Assembly (NCBI GenBank): GCA_013115125.1
Contig: JABANN010000053.1
Location: forward strand, 1-64,000
Origin: Perkinsus olseni
Lineage: Eukaryota > Perkinsozoa > Perkinsida
Length of the DNA stretch: 64,000 bases
Reading direction: 5' to 3'
Shown here: positions 1 through 10,141 of the stretch, piece after piece
Position numbering within the stretch: the first letter of the stretch is position 1
How the letters are laid out: each line of letters opens with the position of its first letter
Position numbers and translations under genes: made by a program
The notes under the pieces: generated by a model
Database searches by the model: none
What the model saw: the letters and a program-made list of their open reading frames with translations, nothing else
What the model was told of the DNA's origin: nothing

Positions 1-8
1 CAAGACAC

Positions 9-80
9 GGCTGTGTGGTCTAGTGGTATGATTCTCGCTTAGGGTGCGAGAGGTACCGAGATCAATTCTCGGCACAGCCC
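9..80 (+). tRNA. tRNA-Pro (anticodon AGG)
   Basis: A full cloverleaf can be drawn. The seven-base acceptor arms GGCTGTG and CACAGCC pair. The anticodon stem CTCGC/GCGAG closes the loop TTAGGGT, which gives anticodon AGG. The T stem CCGAG/CTCGG closes a seven-base loop. The T loop is ATCAATT rather than the usual TTCAAAT, but it still fits the loose B-box form GWTCRANNC. There is no intron and CCA is not encoded, as expected of a eukaryotic nuclear gene. Confidence 0.93.
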
Positions 81-289
81 TCATACAAACACATTACAAT
101 GTCAGGGGAGTTTCCAGCTCAGTCACTGCTGCACAGAGCGACCCATACTGCTACTTATCAGTGTCAGAGTCAGCAGCTAGGCAGTAGCCTATACTTGCTG
201 CCAACTAAGAGTTGGTGGTCACCACTGTTCACCAGGACATTAGGTGACCACCGACTCCATAAATGATTCTGGAACACATTCCAGAACAT

Positions 290-1896
290 GCTATGGATGC
301 GGATCACTGAACAAAATTTCGTAAAAACTGGTTCTCGAATGTATTCTGAATTCCGAAATTGGCTTACCAAATACCCCGAAAGCGAACAAGACAGTCCAAC
401 TCTTCTTCCTCGGAAACTGCTTGCTCCCACGTCGTCCTACTGAGCTTACGAATATCAAAAGGGGGCAGTACGCGCACGCAAATTGACTTCGCGCTTCCTA
501 TTACCAAGAAACTACTATGGTGTAGTGAACTCGCCCATCGATTTGACTCCAAGTCCCCATTCTAAACTATACATACCAACAGATCTTCAGCTCAAAATAC
601 TTACTCACGCAGAGAAAAAACAATGACCTCAACTTGCCGATCAATCGCGAACGAACTATGATTCCTTCCTGCGTTTTCAACACCAAATAAACACTCACTT
701 GCGTCCCTTCAGTATCTGCACTTCCCACCAATCCCAAACCACATCATCCACGATCACGGCAACTTCGAGCGAGACCATGCCCCAGGAATGGTTCCCGTAT
801 CTGTAATACGGAGATAAACGCAAGCGTCGATCCTCAGTATACAGCAAAATTACCCTTGATCTAGTACACTACCCAAGCGGCTCTCGACGTCAGGTGTGCC
901 CAATTCTAGATAGCCTCACTCATAGCGCGGGGTCCGAGAGGTTGACTCACCTCGTGGACCACTTGAATCTTTTCGAATAGACACATCAAGGAAGAAGTTC
1001 CTGTCAAAAAAATGGAGCCAAGGAGTGGCTGGAAACAACCGCAAGGTAAAAACATGCCCAATATAACTGCCCGGCCGCTCAATCTATCTCCCATTTCATC
1101 AACCAAACACACCAAGGGCACCAAGAGACAGAATAACATCACCATGAACAAACTGTCCTCAATGGACGATGGCAGCACTTTTCAAAGCCGCCACCGCTGC
1201 ATTGTGCTCGTCCACCTGAAATGGCGAATCACTACTGCGATGATCTGAGGAGAGCAGGGAGAAGATCACTTCACTTTGCCTCGCGGAGACGTAGAACGCC
1301 AAACGCGCCGACAGCTCAGGATGAATTCTAGTCCCTGAAAAGAATGCCAATATTGGCCATAAGAGTAACAATGAATTCAGAGACGAGCAATCAATGTGCT
1401 CTTTCGCGTAGAATCAGGATCTCATTACACCTCCGAGAACAGTGGACTTACTCTGACCAGAGTTCAAATCAATATAGAAAGTGCCATCGAAGAGCCACCC
1501 ATTGGGAAGCTCTCTCCTCTCTATGTCTTTCAAGAGTGCTTCACGAACGTCAGCCGGAACAACCTGCAGATTAGCACTGGTCGGGAACATCGAGTGGTAG
1601 CCTTGTCGAGCGACGATGGGCGGACCGGGCTATAGCTGAGTCTACTTTACCGATTCCGTGAGAGGAGCCTTATGTGGAGGTATTTCCGGGAGGCACTCTT
1701 GCAGTACCAGAGCCGTGAACTCCTGAAGTCGGAATGAAAGCTCCACCGGCGACTCATCAGGCCCAGCGATGACCTTTCCTAGGCCCGAGGATATCGAACT
1801 CGATCGGCGGGTGACGAGGAACCTTCCCTTGATTGACGGCGGAGAAGTACCACTCACTGGATGATCGTCGCTGACCGGATAGCTCCAGTGCGCCCC
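290..1896 (-). CDS. multi-exon hypothetical protein with a WW-like motif
   Basis: I do not recognise the protein. Consecutive minus-strand exons join in phase across GT-AG introns: 1629-1452, 1334-1216, about 1150-1100 and 1028-951, with further likely exons near 890, 770, 500 and 330. An upstream exon near 1896-1857 reads AHWSYPVSDDHP and stops at a donor GTGAGTGG. Exon 1629-1452 contains LPNGWLFDGTFYIDLNSGQ followed by HPEL, which resembles a WW domain (two aromatic positions and a closing His-Pro). Later exons read TPWLHFFDRNFFLDVS and SWGMVSLEVAVIVDDVVWDW. Neither the start codon nor the last exon is settled. The true gene may extend upstream past 1900. The exon chain is better supported than any function. 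Confidence 0.55.
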
Positions 1897-1899
1897 TTA

Positions 1900-4800
1900 A
1901 AGAAGCCGTCCCTCATACGTAGGCTACGTAACGTAGCAGTCACCGTTCGTACATGTTTTAGCCCTAACACGTTGAAGAAGGGCATCAGCCGGTTCATCGT
2001 CATCAGCTAGGACACCCCAGACCTCGGCCGAGAGGAGTATCGCCCCGACAGAAAGTGGCCATCTGAGTTGCTCTCTGAGGTGGCCCGAGAGCGGCCATCA
2101 GCTACCCACCGGTATTCGGGGTCAAGATACCGGCCTTCATGACCAGCGCCAAGATGACGGCAAAGCCGTGAGAGCCTAGCCCGAGAGAGGGCAGCGCCGG
2201 CGCCAGTTGCCGGAAGCTGTGACACGGAAAGGAATATCACGCAGAGGCTGACCGTTCCGCGACCAACCTCTAATTTGATCAGCACAACCGACTGCGGCTT
2301 TGTTGCCAACAGACTGGCCCGTTCTCTCGCAGGATACAGACGCGACATCGATCGTGATTCCTTGAGCTCATTGATGATGTCAACTGGCCTCTCCGTTCCA
2401 CACGCGATGAGCGGTACCTCAACCGAGCACCTCGCTGTGGCTAGGATTGGACAGCAATCTCCCATGGCAGCACTACTCCGCTACATATCCGTTTCAGGTC
2501 GGTCTGAATCGCACGCTCTGCCTCGCTCGCACTGCCGGGACCAGGCATAGCAATTGCCTTACAAAGGCGAACCAGACGGCCGACGAGCGGATTTCGAAGC
2601 TCCCTGTCTCGGCGGACAGGAAAGTATCTTAGGTTGACCACCGCTCACAACAATAACACGACTAGCAGCCTCACGTTTCTGGATCTAGTAATGCCACGAT
2701 CAGGCCCACAAAATCAATCTTGCTCGTCAAAGTTATTAAATACGCCAATGACTGAGAGACAGATTGCATGACCTCCCCACGAGGAGAGCATCCTCACATC
2801 CTCGATGCATGTTGTCCAAATCACAAGTCGGCCCGCCATACCATCTTTTTCGAAACCTACGTTACAAACGGAGACCTTTCCATCCTCCAGCGTCGATACA
2901 GTCGGATGAGTCTAGCATCAGGCAACGGCGAAGGCAGCCCTCGTCCGACTATAACGTGCTTACACTCATTGGCGGTCGGACCGTATCGTAATTGTTGACA
3001 CTCAGCACCGAGATGAGCAGCTAGGTTCTTGGCTAGACGGTGTGTAGACGCTTCCGATCCCGGCAGACCAGCCACGAATAGCACCCCCTCAAGAGACATG
3101 ACCTCGGCGCATGGCAAAGTGAATCGCCTGGCGAAATTGCTCTTATCCCGCTCAGTGAATCACCACCGGGCCGATAACATCGGTGGAAATGCATCCACGT
3201 CACCTCAGTAGCTGCTCGTTAACTGAGAGCTGTGGGGTCTTCTCATCTCTCAGAAACCTCGTCACCTATGACTAACGTCGATTTTATGGCACCTGCATCT
3301 CCAACTACCTCAGGCGGCAGATTGTTGATGTTCTTAACCCCAATGATGATACCACGATCGCGCCAATGCTGCAAGACGCGCGAGGGTGAAGGCTGATAGT
3401 CATCATCACCAGTAGACTGTAAGGATGGACGAGTCAGCTCGAAGACGAGGATGTGCCGGCTATTCGGAGTCATGGTTACCCACGGCCTGACCAAGTATGA
3501 TCTCTGGCACTCTCCGCTAGGTCGGCGAGCGTAGGCATGAACGGCTGATGTTAAGTCGGCAACGTTCTGACTATTAAGACAGCCTAGCACCAATGGTTGG
3601 AATGGAAAGTTCTGAAACCGTGGGGAAAGTATCGCTCAGTGTACCAGGGAATTCCCGTCCTGGTCAACGCCGATAATCCGCTAGTTCGCCGGACACACCA
3701 TTGATCATTTGCAAATGGGGCCACGAAAGATACGACACACCCAGGGAGTCCACAACGGCCCTCCTTGGCAATAGAAGAGACAGGTGTCGAATCGCAGTTC
3801 TCTAGGCATACAGCATACGCCGAGCAGAGGACGATTACATCCCAATGTCCCTACCCGCCAGTCTTAGTCCCCTCAATCAGACACAATGACGATTCCTCGT
3901 TAATCTCGACCAAAAGCGCTCCCGAGCCTCCAGAGGTGAATGCTAGACCACGACTGTAACTGTAATTCATGGAGATCTCCTTCAAGGTCTCAGCTATCCA
4001 GCCATTGTAACCCGAGGCTAACGGCGTATTTGCCGAGATGGTATCACCAGGCTCGTCGAACTAGCAAGCCCCTAACAGGCTACTCCTATCGCTGCTTGGG
4101 ATCTCATTGGTCAGTGAACGTAGCAAACCTGATAATGAATTTCCGCTTCCCATGTCTTACATGCTCATCTTCGCCTGGGAGACGCCAACACGAGCGAGGA
4201 TTGATCTTTCGGTAGCATGCAGTCTCCTGCCGGAATGAGCAGTTGTAAACTAGGCTCATACCGACCTACCATAGCCCAATCCTGGACCGACACGTAGCGT
4301 CCGGAGGAGCAAATTGCAGCTCCCCCAGGTTGTGCGTCGGTCCAGCCTCGCCCATAGAGACCTCCTCATCCCCAGTGGCCTCACTCGACATCTTGAGCAA
4401 GAGCCGTCCCATTTGAACCCCTTTGTGTTTCAACAAGAATCTAGCCGGCTAGTGATCCATCACCTTTGAGGGCTCGCAGCTCACCTTGAGGCATCAGCCT
4501 TCACGGCGCGGTGTGCTTCAACTTGCGACCTTGAACAACCCCAAGCTAGAGGTGTCAGCTGCGGAATTCGATCTCTGGTCACTGCGACGGCCTCCCCACT
4601 GGCTCCGAACTGAACGGGTTTCTGCCCCGTCGGATGAGCCGTCACCTATCGTTACTACCATGTAAGTATCCCCGTACATGACGGTGACGTCCTTACTCGC
4701 GACCAACGCCTATCATGCTGACCCGTGGATTTTTCGTTTAACGCAGGCCTTTCCCACCGAAATGAAGGCACAAGCAGTCCCAGCACGCCCCGGCCTCGTC

Positions 4801-5050
4801 TTCGAAGTTGACCCCAAGGCGTCGATGCAAACAACCTTCACTTCGCTGTCCGTGCAGGGGGCATCTAGTCCGCTACTGACCGCCACGGCAGCATCGCTGA
4901 CCCAACAGAAAATCCCAGCCGTCTAAGTTGATACCACTCACCGGACCAGCCGGATAGCTTCCATTGTCATGGACTCAATCTCTTCTACGTCGTCGACAGC
5001 TGTAGTGCGAGAGGGCAGTAGGTAAGTTCGCGCACAGGTAACACGGGTCT
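1900..5050 (-). other. unassigned stretch with scattered exon-like reading frames
   Basis: No complete gene could be assembled. Minus-strand frames with plausible composition and nearby splice signals occur at about 2441-2560, 2330-2280, 2230-2110 (a hydrophobic stretch reading GFAVILALVMKAGIL), 2990-3100 and 3243-3593. The last could splice out 63 nt after a Pro-Trp codon pair and continue with HWRDRGIIIGVKNINN. Bases 4925-4970 repeat the exon/donor context found at 1845-1890 (CCACTCACC followed by CGGATAGCT), so part of this stretch may be a decayed duplicate of the gene at 290-1896. On the plus strand, 4664-4758 looks like an intron (GTAAGTATCC to AACGCAG) followed by a short open frame to 4926. 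Confidence 0.3.
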
Positions 5051-5072
5051 CCGGGTGAACACCTCTCCAAAC

Positions 5073-6703
5073 CTATATTACGCATCTCTGCGGGACTCGA
5101 GCGATGACCATTGGCGCTCGTCCCACCATGTAGCAGTCTCTCCGTGCCCTGAGTCTTCCAACTACACCACAGTCTTCAGACCGACGTCCACTCAAAGACA
5201 TCGCCTCAGCCCCAAACCAGCAGCCTGCCGTCAACTTCATTTCCTCCGGAGCGATGCCGTCATCTCCCAATTCGCCGTAGCTGCACATTTGTCATCCAAG
5301 CCAGCGCAACATCGGCGACCACCCTCCCCGACTCACTCGTTGAGTTCGATTATCGGCTTCCCTATTTCTTTACCGGAGATCTTCTCGCACTCGGCCATCC
5401 TGGTCACAGCAGTGATGCTGTCGTCCCATGCGGCCTGAAAAGGTAGTTCGCGGATATTGCGAATCGATATTGTAATGACTTCACCTCCAGCTCTCGCATA
5501 CAATGCCCCTGGGTTGCATGAGTGACAGCGGCGGGTGTCCACTTGGACAAGACTTCACGATTCAGCCGTTCACTGATGTCAGTGACATCATTGGAGAGGG
5601 TCAAGAACCCGGAAGTTGCGAAACCCTCGTATCCATAAGCTTTGACCTAATGCGAACAAATACTCAGGCGAATGCGGGTGCATATAATCCCTCTTTCCAC
5701 ATCGCTGGAATGGTCTAGTTGGTTATGACGATCGCCTCACACGCGATAGGTCCCGAGTTCGATTCTCGGTTCCAGTATTTTCCTACTCACCAGCGGCCAC
5801 TTCTCGACGCTCATATTCAACCTCGTGATATTCACTTTCTCGCCCAGTACTAACAGCCGACACCTCCTGCAGCTTCAACGCTACGAGATGAAATCGACGA
5901 CTCACAACTCGGGCAAACGGCAATGCGAGTCGTCCCCGACAGCGCCCGAATGAAAGCGGCAGTCTTCTGCGAGTCGTACGTGTCGATATCCTTATCCATA
6001 TCAGCCGAGAAGACCTACTCGTACGGCACTCCCATAACTTCACTCCTCCGAAACCCACCAGTGTCGATGGCCACAGTCGGGTCATAGCGCTCACTTTCGA
6101 CACCACTGCATCCTGGCAAAAAATAGTACCTGAGCGGCTTGTCGCGGGATTTGGGCGAAATTAACGGCGACGACTATAGAAAACCCATGGTATCGCGACT
6201 ATGTAATCTCCTCACTACTCCAAGATCCCTCCTTCCCGGAGACGATCATGAAGAGCTCGCTGAGCTCATCCGCCATATCTGAGAACTCCGACTCGATCAG
6301 CTCTCGCCCCGCTGACAAAACCAACATCGTGATCCGCATAAGTTTCTCTTCCCTTGCACTTACATGTGCCGTACAGCAGGTGCAGTGCACACTGCACGCT
6401 GCCGCTGTTGAGCGACCCATCAGGGCCACAGACCAAAACCTAGTTTCGGTAGGCCCAGACACTCCGAGCGGCGACAGTCGAACTGCTCGCAGACGACGCG
6501 GAAGTTAGATGACGTTGTACGTCCTTCGGTTTTTCCGCTAAAAGATCGCCCCGTTTACTTACCAAGCAGTCACATCCAGAGTCGGCAACGGTCTTCCTCA
6601 CAGCCAAGTAACGATCCAGACTCTCAAGGGCCGCAGACTCGTCCACAAACATCGATTGAAAAGAAGTTATCGAAATTCCTATCCCGAACACAGTAGCGTG
6701 CAT
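5073..6703 (-). CDS. probable multi-exon hypothetical gene or genes
   Basis: Several minus-strand segments look coding but do not join into one certain model. Exon 5650-5484 begins after an acceptor ATTAG and ends at Leu-Glu before a GTGAAG donor. It splices in phase to a second exon starting AAWDDSITAVTRMAECEK, which ends at a GTGAGTCGG donor near 5330. Upstream candidates are one with ERYDPTVAIDTGGFRRSEV (about 6085-6010), one ending HEVEYERREVAAG at a GTGAGTAGG donor (about 5789), one with ELIESEFSDMADELSELF (about 6280-6200) and one with SLDRYLAVRKTVADSGCDC (about 6640-6564, GTAAGTAAAC donor). I recognise no family. Two adjacent genes are as likely as one. The plus-strand tRNA-Val at 5705 lies between two of these exons. 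Confidence 0.4.
5705..5776 (+). tRNA. tRNA-Val (anticodon CAC)
   Basis: The acceptor arms CTGGAAT and GTTCCAG pair with one G-U. The anticodon stem ATCGC/GCGAT closes loop CTCACAC, giving anticodon CAC. The T stem CCGAG/CTCGG closes a standard TTCGATT loop. There is no intron and no encoded CCA. The gene lies between minus-strand exon-like segments and may sit inside an intron of an opposite-strand gene. Confidence 0.92.
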
Positions 6704-7087
6704 TACTAATTAACAACACAAGATACCATTAGTTTCATGATCATGCACTACTCAACCCGAGCATGCTCACACTGATGGTGTCACATTCTCGAAGGTAGTG
6801 AACTGACGGCTAGCAGCAGAGCTAAGCCAATTATACAGCCTCAGGAGAAATCTACAACGTCATGGCCCAAATGAGCTGTTGGGGACTCAGTTTGACGAAT
6901 GTAATAATACGAGGTTGTCGTCACAAGGAACTACAGCCTCCGCAGAGAACTGATATCTTTTTTCGCTCGAACCGGCGTACCAAGGAATGGACTACGAGGA
7001 GTCGTACAGTGGCGAGTACTGCGCACGCGTGCAGACCCCAGGAGAGGCGACGAGTCTGGGAAAACACACAAATGCCTTCGCTCACAG
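6704..7087. other. intergenic stretch, no gene seen
   Basis: This is about 380 bases between the exon cluster ending at 6703 and the E2 gene stop at 7088. I see no conserved exon, tRNA or repeat. The long plus-strand frame that begins at 6862 runs antisense through the E2 gene and is treated as a shadow. Confidence 0.4.
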
Positions 7088-8415
7088 CTAGCCTGAGAAG
7101 AACCTACCATGCTCGAACAGCCCTCCCTTTGGAGTGTTGGCGAGCTTTCCCGTGCTGCGAGGCTCGGCGGATGGAGAACACCGCCCACATCCCCTCTGCG
7201 GAGTTGTCATCCCGTCAACAACAATATCTCGACCATCTTCGCTGTCATCGCTGCTACTACTGCCATAGTCGTCATCAACTACGATCTCCAACGGAACTCT
7301 TCCACGTGGAGCTTCGACCGGTTCAGAGTCACCGTCCACACTCATGGCGCAGGGAGTCGAAGGACTATCCGAGTTCGAGCACGAAAGCACCTCGGTCGCT
7401 TCCATGGGGTCGAGAGACAATCCCACATGCGGGAGGGGAGCCATCGGAACCAAATCATCTGCAACGTCCTGATAAACATCAAGACATACCACAAACCTTC
7501 CAAATCTATACTCACCTCGTAGCAAGCATTGCCAACTAACGGGTCCAGGTCAGCAAAGCCGCAGTAGTCACTAGTAGTGCTGGAAGAGGTCCGGCGGCGC
7601 TTGACCGGTGTGAGCGAACGAGGCAAAGCATGCAACACAGTACACAAGCGGGCACGACGATCGAAGCCATCTCTCTCGGCAGAAAATAGTCGGGCCTAAA
7701 AACAGGACGCAGTCACGATTGTAACAGAAGAAGAACTGGATCCAATTACAGCGGTCATGTTGAGGGGCTTGTCTAAGAATGGCCGCTCCATCAAGTCGAC
7801 AAGACCGTTCAGGAATCGCTCAAGATCCCAGTCTTCCGAGCACCACATTCGGCGCAGAGCTATCTTACAAACCTGGCGGGACAACGCAGCGTCGTACCAA
7901 GTGACCGCCGAGCCGTGAGAGCTCACATCTCCAGTAACCTCACACACATTTGGGTGAAACACTCTGGTGCTGAAGACGACCCGGGGAGGTAACCTTGGGA
8001 ACTCCGCTTCAATAAAGAGTCTGAGAAGAGAAACTCCGTTAGGCGTAGACCATTGAGGTTACTTGACAGTGAAGAAACCACGAGCATATGGCGACAGCTC
8101 TGGTCCGCGAACGACAGCATGGATCTCGGTCGGGTCCAAGGCGTTGGGCAGAGTTACTCTGCGCTCCTTCAGCCAGTTGGGCATTGCTGGGCCTGAAACA
8201 TGAAACACAGCAAGCATTGCGAAGGATCACTGAACACAAATCGTAGACTCTACGGGCCTATTAGGCCCGGCCTAACTCTCACCCGACTGGCCTTCCGAAG
8301 CGCCTTGATGGAGCCCCGATGGACCGCACGAGTTGAGCAAGCTCGCGGGATGCTGCCGATGGAGTTGACGTAGAAGCTCTGCGATGACTTGTGGTTGAAC
8401 ATTCTCGTGGCTCAT
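7088..8415 (-). CDS. E2 ubiquitin-conjugating enzyme with a long acidic C-terminal tail
   Basis: The product would accept ubiquitin or a ubiquitin-like protein from E1 as a thioester and pass it on with an E3. Six exons join with matching phase: 8415-8283, 8192-8063, 8020-7927, 7872-7750, 7695-7516 and 7468-7088. They encode 346 residues. Residues 1-20 form the first E2 helix (VIAELLRQLHRQ). GPELSPYARGFF (74-85), EFPRLPPRVVFST (94-106) and HPN (110-112) follow. Cys121 in GDVCKIAL is the likely active site, one residue further from HPN than usual. PLNMTA and a closing helix end the fold near residue 180. The rest is Ser- and acid-rich (SSSSDDSEDGRD). This is longer than a plain E2 and recalls tailed E2s such as UBE2S, but I cannot assign a class. 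The ATG at 8415 follows an in-frame open region, so the start is probable rather than certain. Confidence 0.88.
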
Positions 8416-8762
8416 ATGGGCACAGACACAAAACCTGATGGTAAATCGCAATCGTCCAGCATAACGCCAACCTGACGCACGAAAGCTAAGTCGGCTGAGC
8501 TGTCTGGTGCGTCTAACCGAACCCTCCATCGAGTACTGGACGGACGTACACGGTTAATCCACACGCTGAATAACTGTCCGGTTAAGTCTCGATCCACGAA
8601 AAGTGTGTCGTTGACACGTAATAACATTGTGAGACAACCGGTGAGCACCATTAGACATGAGAGCCATGCTCTGGGGTGTAGTTCAAGCACAAGTGAGCTT
8701 CCCAGTAGATAGTAACAGGCGGTGAAGTCTTCCTTTACGATGCACCCAAAGGCCGCGATCAT
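8412..8762 (-). CDS. unsupported small ORF upstream of the E2 gene
   Basis: A 116-codon ATG-started frame whose stop overlaps the E2 start codon (ATGA). It contains a hydrophobic centre (LMVLTGCLTMLLRV) and no motif I know. A second frame from an ATG at 8997 (MKYQFSAKVASDDETTDK) covers 8997-8683. Either could be a 5' exon of a minus-strand gene, or both may be chance. The overlap of stop and start would be odd for two eukaryotic genes. Confidence 0.22.
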   Translation of the reverse strand: MIAAFGCIVKEDFTACYYLLGSSLVLELHPRAWLSCLMVLTGCLTMLLRVNDTLFVDRDLTGQLFSVWINRVRPSSTRWRVRLDAPDSSADLAFVRQVGVMLDDCDLPSGFVSVPI

Positions 8763-9092
8763 GCGCAGGAAGTGCGTTCTCGCTCGCCCAGATGATCGAT
8801 TTGCCGGTAGCTCCCGCGAATTTGCCGAAAATCCGCCTTTTCGGCCTCGGAGCTGGGCAGGGACGTGTGAAGTTCGCAGTGGTAAGCGATAAAGACTGCC
8901 GGTAGAATCCCCGGCATTGGTGACTTTTCGAGTGTGGTGAATTTTTGTCGGTTGTTTCGTCGTCTGAGGCTACTTTCGCACTGAACTGGTACTTCATGCT
9001 TGCCGCGCTTTCTGTGCAGATGGAAGTGATGGTATTTGCATTACGTGGTGTCGTACTCAGTAGTAGTGTTAATCACCGCGACAAGCAGTATA

Positions 9093-9571
9093 ATGGTGGC
9101 CTCTCAACAGCTCATCTGGCAGTGCGTCCGCAACAACAACTGCTTCATCCAGAAGCGTGCCAACACCGCCGCTTTCACCACTGAGCCCGGCAACATGACC
9201 AACCTCAACCGTGCTGGGTAATAATGGAATGGGATTATACCAAAGAGAACTTTACATTCTGTTTTCAGCTACTCCGGTATCGCCAACGTCCGTGTTGGTG
9301 GCTTGGACATCCAGACTACTGGCAACAAGCAGACTATCGTCCTCACTACCGGCAAGAAGACCAAGAAGCCCACCCACCGCTATACTGCCACTGGTGTCTC
9401 CAAGAGTAATACCCGCATGCATGAGCTGTGCCATACTCCACCTGTGTTTTCATTTCAGACGCCAAGAAGGCCCAGAAGAGCATCAAGGCTCAGTTGGCTC
9501 TTACCCGCCCTGACCTTATCCCTCTTGCCAACAAGAAGTACAGCGCCATCAAGAAGAGCTTCAGGGCTTAA
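9093..9571 (+). CDS. RPL28: 60S ribosomal protein eL28
   Basis: Three exons, 9093-9217, 9269-9405 and 9459-9571, join in phase and encode 124 residues. The introns are 51 and 53 nt with GTAATA donors and TTTCAG acceptors. The N-terminus reads LIWQCVRNNNCFIQKRA then FTTEPGNMTNLN, matching the eL28 pattern of an aromatic-Val-Arg-Asn start, a Lys-Arg pair and the TEPNNL block. A basic C-terminus (KKYSAIKKSFRA) follows. eL28 is a small protein of the cytosolic large ribosomal subunit. Length and basic charge fit the family. The start is the first ATG giving the family N-terminus. It is transcribed away from the E2 gene, with about 680 bases between them. Confidence 0.95.
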
Positions 9572-10141
9572 ATTGTGTTGCTCCGGGTTGTTGCCTACTA
9601 CTACCACCACGGTGATGAGTTACCATTACTACAATGCCTATGCAACGGCAGCTTCAGAGCCAGCTCGCTTGTATTTTAACAAGTGGAGTAGGAGCTGATG
9701 ATGGCTAGAGGTGATAGAAGATGTTGTGTTTTTAGTCATAGGGTAATTGGGAAATCGCAGTCGTTAGCTGCCGCATCAGGCGATAGGTGATTAGGTCCTA
9801 ATCACCTAATCATTAGGAACGATAGGCGATCACTTAGCGCCATGCAGGGGCTCCTAGTAACTGTGGCTCAGTCGATGTCGCACACGTCGATACCTGTGCA
9901 CAGTGGGCGAGTGAAGAAGCCTGGCTGCTGGATACGGATGAGGCTGCCAGCTTTGTATGGGAACTGCTGAGTGGTGGTGCTCGATACAGAAATGTTGGGT
10001 TGTAAGTCTGAAGGTCAAATAGGTTGCACTGGAAGATGCATTTAACTCCGTTCTTGAGGGTTGTCAGTCGTTGCAGCCTGATCGAAGGTGCGCCCCTTAT
10101 ACGAGTCTCGCAGTTCAGACGAGCAAGAAGTGTTCTGTGTG
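9572..10141. other. intergenic stretch between eL28 and GC1
   Basis: No gene is visible. It holds the 3' end of eL28, a near-perfect palindrome (listed separately) and the sequence immediately 5' of GC1, where promoter and 5' leader should lie. I see no clear core promoter element. Confidence 0.5.
9785..9807. repeat. 23-nt palindrome
   Basis: AGGTGATTAGG and its exact reverse complement CCTAATCACCT are separated by a single T. The arms repeat in part just downstream (TAATCATTAGG). It could form a cruciform, bind a dimeric regulator, or act in 3'-end formation of eL28. Its role is unknown. Confidence 0.7.

Noticed and set aside
4664-4926. Plus-strand gene with a GTAAGTATCC intron
   Set aside because: Splice signals look good, but no upstream frame stays open in the phase required by the downstream frame.
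6862-7539. 225-codon plus-strand open frame
   Set aside because: It lies mostly antisense to the E2 gene exons, starts in unrelated sequence and has low-complexity content without motifs. The minus strand has six phase-consistent exons with a known fold.
8412-8415. ATGA overlap as evidence of a bicistronic E2 unit
   Set aside because: The upstream frame has no recognised domain, and this kind of overlap is not expected in eukaryotic nuclear genes. Chance is more likely.
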